From MPNP01 sp965221445 (GTDB lineage Bacteria; Pseudomonadota; Alphaproteobacteria; Rhodobacterales; Rhodobacteraceae): a stretch of 64,000 bases of DNA. The stretch lies in the NCBI GenBank assembly GCA_965221445.1, contig CBDCSF010000013.1, positions 930,001 to 994,000 on the forward strand, given 5' to 3'. The translations under genes and the position numbers were made by a program. How positions within the stretch are numbered: position 1 is the first letter of the stretch; the number at the start of each line of letters is the position of its first letter. Under the pieces are notes generated by a model that saw only the letters and a program-made list of their open reading frames with translations, had not been told where the DNA came from and made no database searches. Shown one piece after another: positions 53,074-62,479 of this stretch.

Positions 53074-53394
53074 ATGATCATTGAGCATAGAACATACACC
53101 TTCAGACCAGGAACAGTCGAAGGTTGGTTGGAAAAGTACAAAAACGAGGGGCTGCCCATCCAAAAAAGGCATCTGAACAGATTTATTGGCTTGTATGTAT
53201 CCGAAATAGGAAACCTTCATCGGACTGTCCTAATCTGGTCATATGACAATCTTGCCGACCGAGAAAGCAGACGGAAGTCAATGTACGAGGATCCTGAATG
53301 GACGGCATTCATTAACTCGGTCTGGCAGTTGAACGCAATCCAGAATCAGGATGTAATGATCATGAATCCGGCGGAGTTCTCACCAACCCCATGA
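53074..53394 (+). CDS. NIPSNAP-family protein
   Basis: The 106-residue protein matches the NIPSNAP dimeric alpha-beta barrel: MIIEHRTYTFRPGTVEGWLEKYKNEGLP at the start, IGLYVSEIGNLHRTVLIWSYDNLADRESRR in the middle and a WTAFINSV segment. Small bacterial members often accompany catabolic oxidoreductases, but their role is unclear. AAGGAAT precedes the ATG 29 bases after the GMC gene. Confidence 0.82.
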   Translation: MIIEHRTYTFRPGTVEGWLEKYKNEGLPIQKRHLNRFIGLYVSEIGNLHRTVLIWSYDNLADRESRRKSMYEDPEWTAFINSVWQLNAIQNQDVMIMNPAEFSPTP

Positions 53395-53469
53395 TTCACT
53401 TTATCCAAAGTGGATCATTTTACTAAATGCGGTGTTTTTACCGCTTAACCTGAAGAAAAGGAGAAGAAA

Positions 53470-54519
53470 ATGAATAGTTTTAAAACTTCAAAGATTGATA
53501 GACGATTGTTTATCACTACTGCGACTGGTGCGACCCTTTTTTCTGGTGTCGGAGGAATGAATCAACTCTTAGCAAGTACCGAACTGGAACTTGTTGCCTT
53601 GGTACATACCCAAGCAGCTGGAGACAGCGGGCCCATTGATTCAATGATTGCCAAGTTAAATCAACTTTCTGATGAAAATGAATTTGAAAAAAGGGCAATC
53701 TATGCACAGGATGCAGCTACATTCGAGACAGTGTTTCGGACTCTTGGGGATGCAGGTACTTCGATAATCGTTTCAACATTCCCGGTAATATCAGAATCGG
53801 TCAAAGCTGTAGCGCCTGAATATCCAAACACCAAATGGATACAACTGTTTGGAGACCCAGTTGATCCCCCAATTCAGAATCTTGTAACTGTATCGTATAA
53901 CTATTATCTCGGGTGCTATCTTTCAGGTGTGTTCGCCGCAAAAGTTAGTAAAACCGGTAAGATCGGTTTCATTGGTGGTATTAGTATCCCTCCAATTAAT
54001 GCCGATTTCAATGCGCTCAAGGCTGGTGTGCATTCTGTCAATCCTGATGCAGAGGTCAAGGCAGCTTTTGCAGGGTCTTTCCAGGATCCAGCCAAGGGAT
54101 ATGAAATCGCTACCCAGATGTATCTAGATGGAATTGATTACATCCAGACAGATGCAGCTGCGACTGATGGTGGTATTATCCAGGCGGCTAATGAGACCCC
54201 TGGAAGGATGGTAAGTGCCCTTTCTCCTGCCCAGTACCCATTGGGTCCAGCTTCCGTTATTGGTATTGTAAATCTTGATTTCGGACAGTCGCTTTACAAT
54301 GAGGTCAGTTCTGCCCTGAATCCAGGGTGGTCTGGTGGAACGCATGTGTCTACTGGCATCGGAACCGGGGTTATTGAATTTGAGCGATCTCCGTTGTTCA
54401 TGGAACAGGGTCAAACAGAAATCGTCCAAGCATCCGATCAGGCTTGGTCAGATATCATGACAGCAAGAGAAGGCATAATTGACGGAACCATTAACGTACC
54501 TTTCATCACATCAATTTGA
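53470..54519 (+). CDS. BMP-family ABC transporter substrate-binding protein
   Basis: The 349-residue protein belongs to the BMP/PnrA family, whose members bind purine nucleosides and similar ligands (VTVSYNYYLGCYLSGVFAAKVSKTGKIGFIGG near residue 138; GYEIATQMYLDGIDYIQTDAAATDGG). The N-terminus has a twin-arginine-like signal (IDRRLFITTATGATLFSG), so it is probably exported folded; no lipobox cysteine is seen. AAGGAG precedes the ATG. It heads a four-gene importer unit. Confidence 0.88.
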   Translation: MNSFKTSKIDRRLFITTATGATLFSGVGGMNQLLASTELELVALVHTQAAGDSGPIDSMIAKLNQLSDENEFEKRAIYAQDAATFETVFRTLGDAGTSIIVSTFPVISESVKAVAPEYPNTKWIQLFGDPVDPPIQNLVTVSYNYYLGCYLSGVFAAKVSKTGKIGFIGGISIPPINADFNALKAGVHSVNPDAEVKAAFAGSFQDPAKGYEIATQMYLDGIDYIQTDAAATDGGIIQAANETPGRMVSALSPAQYPLGPASVIGIVNLDFGQSLYNEVSSALNPGWSGGTHVSTGIGTGVIEFERSPLFMEQGQTEIVQASDQAWSDIMTAREGIIDGTINVPFITSI

Positions 54520-56122
54520 GTTATATAATCGAAATTCAGATTTCAAAATTGTGACGGAAGTACACAAAGATATTCCAGCGATTAGTTGTCGAGATGTAAG
54601 TGTTTCATTTGGTGAAGTATCTGCACTCTCGGATATTTCAATCGATTTACCATTGGGTGGTATCCATGCTGTAGTAGGGCAAAACGGTGCCGGTAAAACG
54701 ACTTTTGCAAGGGTTGTCACCGGTATCGTAAAGCCCGATTCTGGATCACTATTGATCAATGGCAAGAAGATTGTATTGGGTAGCGTAGCATCGTCCCGTT
54801 CAACTGGTATTGAACTTGTCCACCAGAGTTTTGCCTTACCACCTTCATTTACGGTGGCAGAAGCTCTGGAATATGGTTCCGGTGGGGGTGTTGGGTTCTT
54901 CAAAAAGGGAGATTTAAATAATCGCTGGAGACGACATCTAGAAGCATTGGAGATGGATATTGACCCACGACACCTTATCCAAGATTTGCCAATCGAACTA
55001 CAACAGGCTGTAGAGATTGCTCGTGCACTTTCCTCAAATGCCAACATACTGATTTTGGACGAACCCACGGCAGTACTTTCTCCATCTGGCATAGCAGGTC
55101 TTTTTAAACGCCTCAGGAGGCTAAGGGATACGGGAGTAACAATTGTTCTTGTTTTGCACAAGATCAGGGAGATTTGGGAAATTGCCGATACAATTACAGT
55201 CCTAAGAAAAGGTAAATTAATTGATGGGCCAATGGAATTGGGCAGGACAAAACCTGAGAGTTTAACACCTATGATCATGGGGGCAAAAGGCTTTAAGGAA
55301 AACATTAGCAGAATATCAGATGAGAATTCTGAAAATAAAGTATTGGATCAAAAGGCTATTTCTACACTGCCGAAAAACAAAAAGCATGCTCTGGAAATTG
55401 ATGGTGTAAGTACAGAAACGACGGATCATGAAGTAAGTCTGGAGAACATGTCAATTAAGGTCTATCAGGATGAAATCGTCGGGATTGCAGGTGTTGAAGG
55501 AAATGGGCAAGTAACACTATTACGGGTTTTGGCTGGACTTTCAGATATATCAAAGGGAAAAATCAAAATTTGTGGGCAGGAAGCTACCCATCTCAACCTG
55601 TCCAAAAGACGTTTGCTTGGATTAAGAGTTATTCCCTTTGATCGTAACATGGAAGGGCTAAGTTTGACCAGTGAATTGTGGGAAAATTGGGTGGCCAGTG
55701 AATTGGCTGTAAACCCACTAATCAGGTGGATCAACCCAATGAAAATCAAAGAACGATGTAAGATTTCCATGTCAGAGTGGGATGTGGCTTATAATTCCCC
55801 CGAACAGAAAGCATCAGATCTTTCGGGTGGAAATTGTCAGAAGCTTATTCTTTCACGGGAACTCAATGATGAAGCCGGAATGATTGTTGCAGCTCAACCC
55901 ACAAGAGGATTAGACATCGGGGCCACAAATTTTGTATGGACCACCTTGGAAAGTGCAAGGTCACGAGGGTGTGGTGTACTTCTTATCTCATCCGACCTAG
56001 ACGAGTTATTCAAAATTAGCGATCGAATTCTGGTCATGTTGTCTGGGAGTATCATCAGAGAGCTTAATCCACCCTACGATCTGGAAAAAGCAGGGCGGGC
56101 AATGGTAGGTGAGTCAGGGTGA
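54479..56122 (+). CDS. ABC transporter ATPase with two nucleotide-binding domains (BMP/RbsA type)
   Basis: This product of up to 547 residues has two ABC domains. The first keeps Walker A VVGQNGAGKTTFAR near residue 64 and Walker B ILILDEPTAVLSP, with a weaker signature (LPIELQQAVEIARAL). The second has a degenerate Walker A (GVEGNGQVTLLR) and the signature DLSGGNCQKLILSREL, typical of this family. The TTG start lies 41 bases inside the binding-protein gene, with AGAGAAGG 5 bases before it; GTG 54551 is an alternative. Confidence 0.88.
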   Translation: MTEPLTYLSSHQFELYNRNSDFKIVTEVHKDIPAISCRDVSVSFGEVSALSDISIDLPLGGIHAVVGQNGAGKTTFARVVTGIVKPDSGSLLINGKKIVLGSVASSRSTGIELVHQSFALPPSFTVAEALEYGSGGGVGFFKKGDLNNRWRRHLEALEMDIDPRHLIQDLPIELQQAVEIARALSSNANILILDEPTAVLSPSGIAGLFKRLRRLRDTGVTIVLVLHKIREIWEIADTITVLRKGKLIDGPMELGRTKPESLTPMIMGAKGFKENISRISDENSENKVLDQKAISTLPKNKKHALEIDGVSTETTDHEVSLENMSIKVYQDEIVGIAGVEGNGQVTLLRVLAGLSDISKGKIKICGQEATHLNLSKRRLLGLRVIPFDRNMEGLSLTSELWENWVASELAVNPLIRWINPMKIKERCKISMSEWDVAYNSPEQKASDLSGGNCQKLILSRELNDEAGMIVAAQPTRGLDIGATNFVWTTLESARSRGCGVLLISSDLDELFKISDRILVMLSGSIIRELNPPYDLEKAGRAMVGESG

Positions 56123-57162
56123 ATGGAAAAATCGAAATAATCATAAGGCCATTGGCGTTCATATTGTTGGCCACCATCCTTTGCGGGATCATTTTTGAAA
56201 TAGCAGGCTTTTCAGCAATTCTGATGTTCAACAGTATTTTAGACGGTGCCTTTCTAGGTAGCAGATCCTTGGAGAAAAGCTTACGATGGGCTTTGCCGCT
56301 ATTTATTACTGCTGTTGGTGTTGGTATTTCATTCCGTTGCGGCTTCTTCAACATTGGGGCACAGGGCCAATTCTACATGGGCTCAGTTTGTGCTGTTTAT
56401 GTTACAGAGTACATGTCAGGGGCAAATGCAGTAATTGTAATCCCTCTTGGAATGATTGCTGGAATGACCGGAGGGGCTCTTTGGTCACTTTGGCCAGGAT
56501 ATTTAAAAATTCGATACGGGGTTGATGAAGTCATTACAACCCTGATGAGTAATTTTATAGCCGGATTGATACTGGTTTATGTAACATCCGGTCCACTGAA
56601 GGACCAGTCTGGGTCTGGCCAGCAGGCGTCAACAAAAATTTTACCATCTGAATTGAGAATTAGTGATGCCAGTGGTGTGTCGCTAACCATAATCTTAATT
56701 ACAATAGGCGTGGGGATAACTGGCTGGTTGCTTGTCAATCGGACTTCCTTCGGAACATTATCAAGCCTTGCTGGCCGAAATCCTACCATGCTAAAATACC
56801 AAGGTGGAAAAATCTGGCAGCTGGGACTAGCAAGTTTCATTATCAGTGGAATGCTTGCTGGTCTCTCAGGATCAATCGAGTTGTTTGGACCAAGTGGGCG
56901 GGTAGTGAGCGGTTTTCTTCCAACGCATGGTTTCACGGCGATATTGGTTGCTTTGGTTGCCTCTTACGCCGTTATTGGTACAGCGTTTTCTGCTTTGTTC
57001 TTTGGAGGACTATTTTCTGCAGCAATTTTCTTGCCAATTCTTACGAGCCTACCTACTTCAGCCATAGATCTATTTAATGCTATCATTGCCTTGTTGATAA
57101 CAGCAAGAATTACCCTAGGAAAAAACTTTCTACGCAATCGCTGGGGTCACTCCCATGATTGA
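56119..57162 (+). CDS. BMP-type ABC transporter permease 1
   Basis: The 347-residue inner-membrane protein has eight to ten hydrophobic helices and the conserved NIGAQGQFYMGSVCAVYV segment near residue 77 and GGALWSLWPGYLKIRYGVDEVITTLMSNF near 117, as in BPD_transp_2 permeases of nucleoside/BMP systems. The GTG start overlaps the ATPase stop by 4 bases. It pairs with the next gene to form the channel. Confidence 0.9.
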   Translation: MNGKIEIIIRPLAFILLATILCGIIFEIAGFSAILMFNSILDGAFLGSRSLEKSLRWALPLFITAVGVGISFRCGFFNIGAQGQFYMGSVCAVYVTEYMSGANAVIVIPLGMIAGMTGGALWSLWPGYLKIRYGVDEVITTLMSNFIAGLILVYVTSGPLKDQSGSGQQASTKILPSELRISDASGVSLTIILITIGVGITGWLLVNRTSFGTLSSLAGRNPTMLKYQGGKIWQLGLASFIISGMLAGLSGSIELFGPSGRVVSGFLPTHGFTAILVALVASYAVIGTAFSALFFGGLFSAAIFLPILTSLPTSAIDLFNAIIALLITARITLGKNFLRNRWGHSHD

Positions 57163-58057
57163 ATTTCATGAATTCTTAGTTGCGATACTTCGGTCAGGAA
57201 CACCACTGATATATGCGGCTTTGGCTGGTGTAATTGTCCATCGGTCAGGAATATGGCATCTTGGATTGGAAGGAATCATGATCATAGGGGCATGTGTTAC
57301 AATTATCGGTATAGTACTAACCAATTCATTTCTTGTTGCCATACTGTCAGCAATAATAATTTGCATTATCGTTTCCATACTTCAGTGGTTCGTGATTGAT
57401 AAATTAAAGGCCAATCAGATAATCGTTGGTCTTGGTATTACTGGCATAGGCATAGGTGGGACAGCATTTGCAGTTGAATCTATCTTTGGCAGTTTGGCAG
57501 CAATCAGTGCACCTTTTGGAATACCAAGGATTGGCGATACGTTTGGACCTTATTCTGGTTTGTCAGTACTGGTTTTTATAATGCCATTTGCAGTTTTTTC
57601 TCTGTGGGTATTGTTATTAAGATCACGTTTTGGATTGAGACTTGCTGCTGCCGGAGAACATCCGTTTGCAGCTCGAAGTGTTGGTGCCAACCCATCGATT
57701 ATGCGATTAATTGCATTTTGCGTTGGTGGATTATTCTGTGCCTTAGCAGGTGCAGAACTTGCTGCGGGCAGTTTGCAGATATTTGCACAGAATATGGTTG
57801 CAGGAAGAGGATTCATGGGTTTTGCAGCAGTTATATTTGGTGGTGGTCACCCAGTTGGAAGTGCTTTTGCTGCAATGTTCTTCAGCATAGTATCGGTTGT
57901 TGGAATTCGAATGCAGATTCACTTGGGCAACTTTGTTTCACATGATCTTTTGCTTTGCCTTCCTTATATAGCCACTGTGTTAGGAATTTGGATTACCGCG
58001 CGAGCAAAAGGGAGAACAAATTCAGCAACACAACCTTCAGAATTGCGGGAACAATAA
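57155..58057 (+). CDS. BMP-type ABC transporter permease 2
   Basis: The 300-residue membrane protein is the second BPD_transp_2 permease: LRSGTPLIYAALAGVIVHRSGIWHLGLEGIMIIGA at the start, LKANQIIVGLGITGIGIGG near 85, the cytoplasmic loop AAAGEHPFAARSVGANP near 165 and GRGFMGFAAVIFGGGHPVGSAFAA near 220. It overlaps permease 1 by 8 bases and ends the importer unit. Confidence 0.9.
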   Translation: MIEFHEFLVAILRSGTPLIYAALAGVIVHRSGIWHLGLEGIMIIGACVTIIGIVLTNSFLVAILSAIIICIIVSILQWFVIDKLKANQIIVGLGITGIGIGGTAFAVESIFGSLAAISAPFGIPRIGDTFGPYSGLSVLVFIMPFAVFSLWVLLLRSRFGLRLAAAGEHPFAARSVGANPSIMRLIAFCVGGLFCALAGAELAAGSLQIFAQNMVAGRGFMGFAAVIFGGGHPVGSAFAAMFFSIVSVVGIRMQIHLGNFVSHDLLLCLPYIATVLGIWITARAKGRTNSATQPSELREQ

Positions 58058-58526
58058 CCAAGATCCGAGCATAATTGATACAGTCAAAAAACTGTTAAAT
58101 TTCTCGATTATCTCACTAAAATTTAATTAGATAGTAACCATAATCAAAGTGGGTGGCTGCCTGTTCCTCGTCGCATGGATTTTGGAATATATCCAAAATT
58201 GCATCTAGTATAACTTCCAGTCCAATACTTTTTAACAGCAACTGGTTACGTACTCTTTCAGCTCGTTGGACTTTCACAGCTGTGGAATGGAGTTTTTTTC
58301 AAATTAGGGCCCTAAACACTTCACTTGCCCTTTTGTGTTTATAGCGAATTGTACAAAACGAGCGTTAGAATTCCTAATGGCAAAGAAGACAGAAATAAAT
58401 TAACCTTAAATAGTAAGTTGAATGAAGGAGAATCTTGTACAAGCAAATCTATCGCTAACAAGAGTTTCTGAAACAAGGTCTAATTCATTCTGCATTCATA
58501 AAAATATAACTTTGTTGGGATAATCT
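58058..58526. other. Intergenic region between the transporter operon and the ankyrin gene
   Basis: These 469 AT-rich bases hold no well-supported gene. A 53-codon minus-strand frame (58116-58277) reads like protein and is listed separately. An obvious terminator for the transporter operon was not found. Confidence 0.45.
58116..58277 (-). CDS. Possible 53-residue small protein or gene remnant
   Basis: A GTG-started minus-strand frame encodes 53 residues with a plausible amphipathic composition (LLLKSIGLEVILDAILDIF) and an aromatic end (THFDYGYYLIKF). There is no good ribosome site, and the same frame continues upstream for seven codons to a stop. It may be the 3' end of a decayed gene or chance. 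No family is recognised. Confidence 0.2.
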   Translation of the reverse strand: MKVQRAERVRNQLLLKSIGLEVILDAILDIFQNPCDEEQAATHFDYGYYLIKF

Positions 58527-59207
58527 ATGGACAAAAAGTTGTTGGTGATTGGATTTTTGGTCGCCGTGGTGTGCATGGTAGGAGACCTGCAGGCTAGTTC
58601 GACTTGTGGTGATTGGTTGAGTAGCGATTATTTCAAAACTGCCTCTCCAAATGAAATTAACCAATGTCTTGATGACCAGAACAGCCTTCTAGTATCGAAA
58701 ACTGAGGGTGGCTTGACTGCTCTCCACTTTGCTGCGGCAAATAGCCCATCTCCTGAAGTAATCAATCTTCTGATTGGTGCTGGGGCTAGTATGGAAATAA
58801 AAAGTAGCGAAGGATTTACACCTTTACATATAGCCGCAGCTCATAATACCAACCCAGAAATCACACGGACCTTGCTTGATGCGGGTGCAAATATCGAATC
58901 CAAGGCTGAATTGGGGTTGACGCCCTTGCACTCAGCGGCCGCCTATAACACGAATCATGAGATAATCGAAATAATGCTTGAAGCAGGTGCTGCGATCGAT
59001 TCCAAAATTGTATTGATTGGCTGGACACCTCTACACGCGGCAGCAGCATATAACGGTAATCCAAAAGTCATAGATGCCTTACTTGATGCAGGAGCAAATC
59101 CCAAAGAACCTGATACCCAAGACAGAACTCCTTTAGATTTGTTATTGGAGAATAATATCCTACCACCCGACAGCGGTATTTATGTGAGACTTTCAGAAGG
59201 ACAGTAG
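58527..59207 (+). CDS. Exported ankyrin-repeat protein
   Basis: The 226-residue protein has a signal peptide (KLLVIGFLVAVVCMVGDLQA, cleavage likely before SSTCGD) and four to five ankyrin repeats from residue 63 on (GLTALHFAAA, GFTPLHIAAA, GLTPLHSAAA, GWTPLHAAAA, DRTPLDLLL), each about 34 residues with the L-L-AGA turn. It should act in the periplasm or outside as a protein-binding surface. Partners are unknown and it stands alone. Confidence 0.88.
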   Translation: MDKKLLVIGFLVAVVCMVGDLQASSTCGDWLSSDYFKTASPNEINQCLDDQNSLLVSKTEGGLTALHFAAANSPSPEVINLLIGAGASMEIKSSEGFTPLHIAAAHNTNPEITRTLLDAGANIESKAELGLTPLHSAAAYNTNHEIIEIMLEAGAAIDSKIVLIGWTPLHAAAAYNGNPKVIDALLDAGANPKEPDTQDRTPLDLLLENNILPPDSGIYVRLSEGQ

Positions 59208-59215
59208 AAGGTCAG

Positions 59216-59932
59216 CTATTTTGAGGCTGCATGTAACCAGTTGATGTAAACCCGCTCGGCCATTGTTTCAAAATTACTCATTTCCTTGTTACAATCACCC
59301 CTCAGCCGGGAAACACCACCCTGTCCAAAAACCTTGTCCAAGGCCGATTCATACGCTGGAATTTCTGCCCAATTATCTACGGTATTTGCCTCTACCTCCA
59401 AATGAAATTGAACTGAAAACGCTCGAGTAAACCAATTCATTGCCTGAATTTTACACAAAGGTGAACTTGCGAGACAAACTGCGCCCTCCGGCATTCTTTT
59501 TACTTCAGCCCCATGCCACTGCAAACAGTTGAATGTCTCCGGGATACCGTCGAAAAAAATACTTTCACCACCAGCCTCTGTTAGGTCAACTTCCATGACT
59601 CCTACTTCAGAGTTTTCTGCTTTTCCACATTTACCCCCAAGAGCCTCGGCCAGGAGTTGGTGTCCCAGACATAAGCCCAAAAAGGGTAAACCTCTTTCCT
59701 TGACAGCCTCTCTGATAAATTCCTTTTCAGGTTTCAACCACGGATGAATATCTTCTTCCCAAACATCCATTGGTCCCCCCAGGACCCAGAGGGCATCATA
59801 ACCATCAAGACTCGGTAAACGCTCACCTTCATCCAGCTCAACTGGATCCCAGGTATGTCCATCCTCCTTCAACATTTTCCTAAACGAACCAGGGTGTTCG
59901 ACTTTAGCATGCTGAAGTACCAAAATATGCAT
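59216..59932 (-). CDS. Class I glutamine amidotransferase-like protein
   Basis: The 238-residue protein begins MHILVLQHAKVEHPG and has the GATase-1 triad: cysteine in PFLGLCLGHQLLAEALGG near residue 83, and histidine and glutamate in SVQFHLEVEAN near 167. The frame opens at 59959, but ATG 59932 has AAGGAG 8 bases upstream. Stand-alone members hydrolyse gamma-glutamyl bonds or resemble GMP synthase N-terminal domains. Being 45 bases downstream of the GlnT/GmaS-like gene, it may act on gamma-glutamyl amides. Confidence 0.85.
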   Translation of the reverse strand: MHILVLQHAKVEHPGSFRKMLKEDGHTWDPVELDEGERLPSLDGYDALWVLGGPMDVWEEDIHPWLKPEKEFIREAVKERGLPFLGLCLGHQLLAEALGGKCGKAENSEVGVMEVDLTEAGGESIFFDGIPETFNCLQWHGAEVKRMPEGAVCLASSPLCKIQAMNWFTRAFSVQFHLEVEANTVDNWAEIPAYESALDKVFGQGGVSRLRGDCNKEMSNFETMAERVYINWLHAASK

Positions 59933-59977
59933 ATTCAAGGCTCCTTCAAAACGAATCAATAAAGCTTTGGATTTGTT

Positions 59978-61255
59978 TTACACATCCAAAGCGTTTGCCT
60001 TTTCCCATTCGGAAAAATATCTCATATACTCATCCCATTCCTCTCCTTTGAGTTTGGAATAAGCTTTCTGGAATTCTTCCCCAAAGTAATTTCCAATAAA
60101 TTCAGAACTTTCAAATAGCCTGAGAGAATCAAGCATGTTTAAGGGCAATTTTGGAGCATTTTTTACCTTGTACCCCTCAGCGTACATATCCAAATCAATC
60201 CTCTCACCTGGGTTGGTTTCTTGTTCAATACCATCTAGGGCCGAGGCGATCATTGCCGCTTGTAACAGGTACGGGTTAGATGCTCCATCTGCCAATCGAA
60301 CTTCAACCCTGTTATCTCCGGGAATCCTGATCATATGTGTTCGGTTATTCCCACCATAGGTTACTGTATTGGGTGACCAAGTGGCTCCTGAAGTTGTTCT
60401 CGGTGCATTTATTCGCTTGTAGGAATTAACGACAGGGTTTGTTACAAGAGCCAAACTTTTCGAGTTCTCCAGCAAACCGCCAATCACATTGTAAGCCAGT
60501 TTTGAAAGACCCAGCTCACCATCTCCACTCATTAAATTCATACCACTCTGGTCGTCCCAAATTGAAAGATGAACATGACACCCGTTCCCCGTCAGATTTG
60601 CCATGGGTTTGGGCATAAAGGTGGCCTTGAACCCATGGTTTTCAGCCAGTGATTTAACCATGAATTTGAAAAAGGTATGTCGATCGGCTGTTGTCAGCGG
60701 ATCTGAAAACCCCCAATTCATCTCAAACTGGCCGTTTGCATCCTCATGATCATTTTGGTAGGGTTCCCACCCCATGGCGATCATGGCATCACTGATTTCA
60801 GAAATCAGTTCATATCTTCGCATGAGTGCCTGCTGGTCATAGCAAGGCTTGCTTCTTGTGTCTGAAGCGTCTGAAAGTTCATCGCCTGATGGAGAAAGTA
60901 AAAAGAACTCGGGTTCTACGCCAGTCATTACCTTGAAGCCCTTTTCCTTTGCCTTCAAGATTAATCTTTTCAATACCAATCTGGGTGCATGGTCGACAGG
61001 TTGATCCTCCATGTGAAGATCGCTTGGTATCCAAGCAACTTCAGGTTTCCATGGTAGGGGGTACACATTATCAGAAGGCATGGCCAACATATCTGGATAG
61101 GCTGGAGTCATATCCAAATGCGCAGCAAATCCGGCAAAACCAGCACCTTCTTCTCTCATATCATCAATTGCCGTTGCAGGCACGAGCTTCGATCGGACAA
61201 CACCAAACAGGTCCGTAAAACTCACCAGATAATACCTAATACCCTCTTCAGTCAT
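59978..61255 (-). CDS. Type III glutamine synthetase GlnT / gamma-glutamylmethylamide synthetase (GmaS) type
   Basis: The 425-residue protein closely fits the GlnT/GmaS subfamily from end to end: YYLVSFTDLFGVVRSKLVPA near residue 7, EGAGFAGFAAHLDMTPAYPD near 36, TGVEPEFFLLSP near 116, YQNDHEDANGQFEMNWGFSD near 165, GNGCHVHLSIWDD near 223, NSYKRINAPRTTSGATW near 279 and the C-terminal EWEKANALDV. It ligates ammonia or methylamine to glutamate. With SoxB/SoxD-type genes divergently next door and MgsABC-like genes 16 kb away, a GmaS role in methylamine use is favoured but not proven. Confidence 0.88.
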   Translation of the reverse strand: MTEEGIRYYLVSFTDLFGVVRSKLVPATAIDDMREEGAGFAGFAAHLDMTPAYPDMLAMPSDNVYPLPWKPEVAWIPSDLHMEDQPVDHAPRLVLKRLILKAKEKGFKVMTGVEPEFFLLSPSGDELSDASDTRSKPCYDQQALMRRYELISEISDAMIAMGWEPYQNDHEDANGQFEMNWGFSDPLTTADRHTFFKFMVKSLAENHGFKATFMPKPMANLTGNGCHVHLSIWDDQSGMNLMSGDGELGLSKLAYNVIGGLLENSKSLALVTNPVVNSYKRINAPRTTSGATWSPNTVTYGGNNRTHMIRIPGDNRVEVRLADGASNPYLLQAAMIASALDGIEQETNPGERIDLDMYAEGYKVKNAPKLPLNMLDSLRLFESSEFIGNYFGEEFQKAYSKLKGEEWDEYMRYFSEWEKANALDV

Positions 61256-61413
61256 TTTTCCTCCAAATGTTATGACGAGATAAGAATAATGAACCCGATT
61301 ATACGGATTCTCACTCCACCCGTGATTTTATCTCCCAAAAAGTACTTGTCATTTCCAAAAATGATAAATTGTCACGACAATACCAGCTTTTTTAACTAAT
61401 TCCATTTGTACGG

Positions 61414-62379
61414 TCAAAATTTCAGGTTAGGGTTTCGCTCTTTTCTATAGGCTGAAGGGGGTGATCCAAACTGTTCCTTGAAGGATCTCGAAAATTGAAC
61501 GGGTGAGGAAAACCCTGTGGCCTGCAATATTTCGTTATTGGTAAGAGAAGAACTTTCAATCAACTTCTTGGCTACGTCTAGCCTTGCTTGGCGGCAAAAC
61601 TTCATTACCGAAGTACCAATTTCCCTTTGAAATAATCTGTTTAGATGCCGTGAACTCATTCCTACCAATCTGGCAATTTGTTCCAAGGTCAATGGATCCG
61701 CAATATGGTTTTCGATCAGTTCAATGGAACTCAATATAGCTCTTACCTGTGTACCAAACCTTTCTTCGAGTCCCGACCTTTGAGCTTCACCTGGCTTGCG
61801 AACATCAGTATGGATAAACCAATCTGATACATCGCGGGCAAATTTTGCTCCAAACTCCTTTGCAATCAACAAATGCATCAGATCCAACGGTGCAGTACCT
61901 CCTGAGCAGGTAATTCTGTTGCGATCAATAACAAAAAGTGACTTTTCCAATATCAGTTCCGGATACATTTGCTCAAGCAGAGAAGCGTGCTCCCAATGGA
62001 CAGTCATTCGAAAATCCCTCATTAAACCGGCTTTTGTAAGGATAACCGGGCCACCAGAAATACCTCCGACCACTGTTTCGGTTTTAGTTAACTCGTTTAA
62101 CCAATCAAAAAGATCCGGTTCATCAATGCTGAAGGGATCGCCACCAGCTACCAGAAAAAGAAAATTCAAACCTTCAACATCTTGAAAAGATTGTGTAGAG
62201 ACACCCGCACCAGATGAACTCATTACATGAGAATTTCGTACTGAAAAATGCCGGATATCAAATAAATTATTTCCCGAAAGTAGATTGCCCGCCCGCAACG
62301 GCTCAATAGCACTGGAATAGGACAATAAGGGAAAACCATCAATCAGTAAAAAACCAATTTTAATTTGATTTGAAGTCAA
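61414..62379 (-). CDS. GlxA-type transcriptional regulator (DJ-1/PfpI plus AraC domains)
   Basis: An N-terminal DJ-1/PfpI-like domain (KIGFLLIDGFPLLSYSSAIEPLRAGN) is followed by a C-terminal AraC helix-turn-helix pair (LTLEQIARLVGMSSRHLNRLFQREIG and NNEILQATGFSSPVQFSRSFKEQFG). The frame is open from 62454, but that leaves only 25 bases to the divergent soxB start; TTG 62379 gives the family N-terminus and 100 bases for promoters. GlxA relatives regulate glycine betaine, dimethylglycine and sarcosine genes, consistent with control of the soxB/mgd operon. Confidence 0.88.
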   Translation of the reverse strand: MTSNQIKIGFLLIDGFPLLSYSSAIEPLRAGNLLSGNNLFDIRHFSVRNSHVMSSSGAGVSTQSFQDVEGLNFLFLVAGGDPFSIDEPDLFDWLNELTKTETVVGGISGGPVILTKAGLMRDFRMTVHWEHASLLEQMYPELILEKSLFVIDRNRITCSGGTAPLDLMHLLIAKEFGAKFARDVSDWFIHTDVRKPGEAQRSGLEERFGTQVRAILSSIELIENHIADPLTLEQIARLVGMSSRHLNRLFQREIGTSVMKFCRQARLDVAKKLIESSSLTNNEILQATGFSSPVQFSRSFKEQFGSPPSAYRKERNPNLKF

Positions 62380-62479
62380 ATCCCTATGTCCTTTTTTGTT
62401 AAGTTTTTGTCCTGTTTGTTTATATACTTTACGTTTCAATATACCTATTATCAACCATTGCTAACAAATTGGTAATGAA

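Noticed and set aside
58153..58344. 63-codon plus-strand ORF before the ankyrin gene
   Set aside because: No ribosome site, no family, and its composition is less protein-like than the opposite strand.
58700..59130. Tandem DNA repeats or CRISPR-like array
   Set aside because: The periodicity of about 102 bases is the ankyrin repeat coding pattern and the units are diverged.
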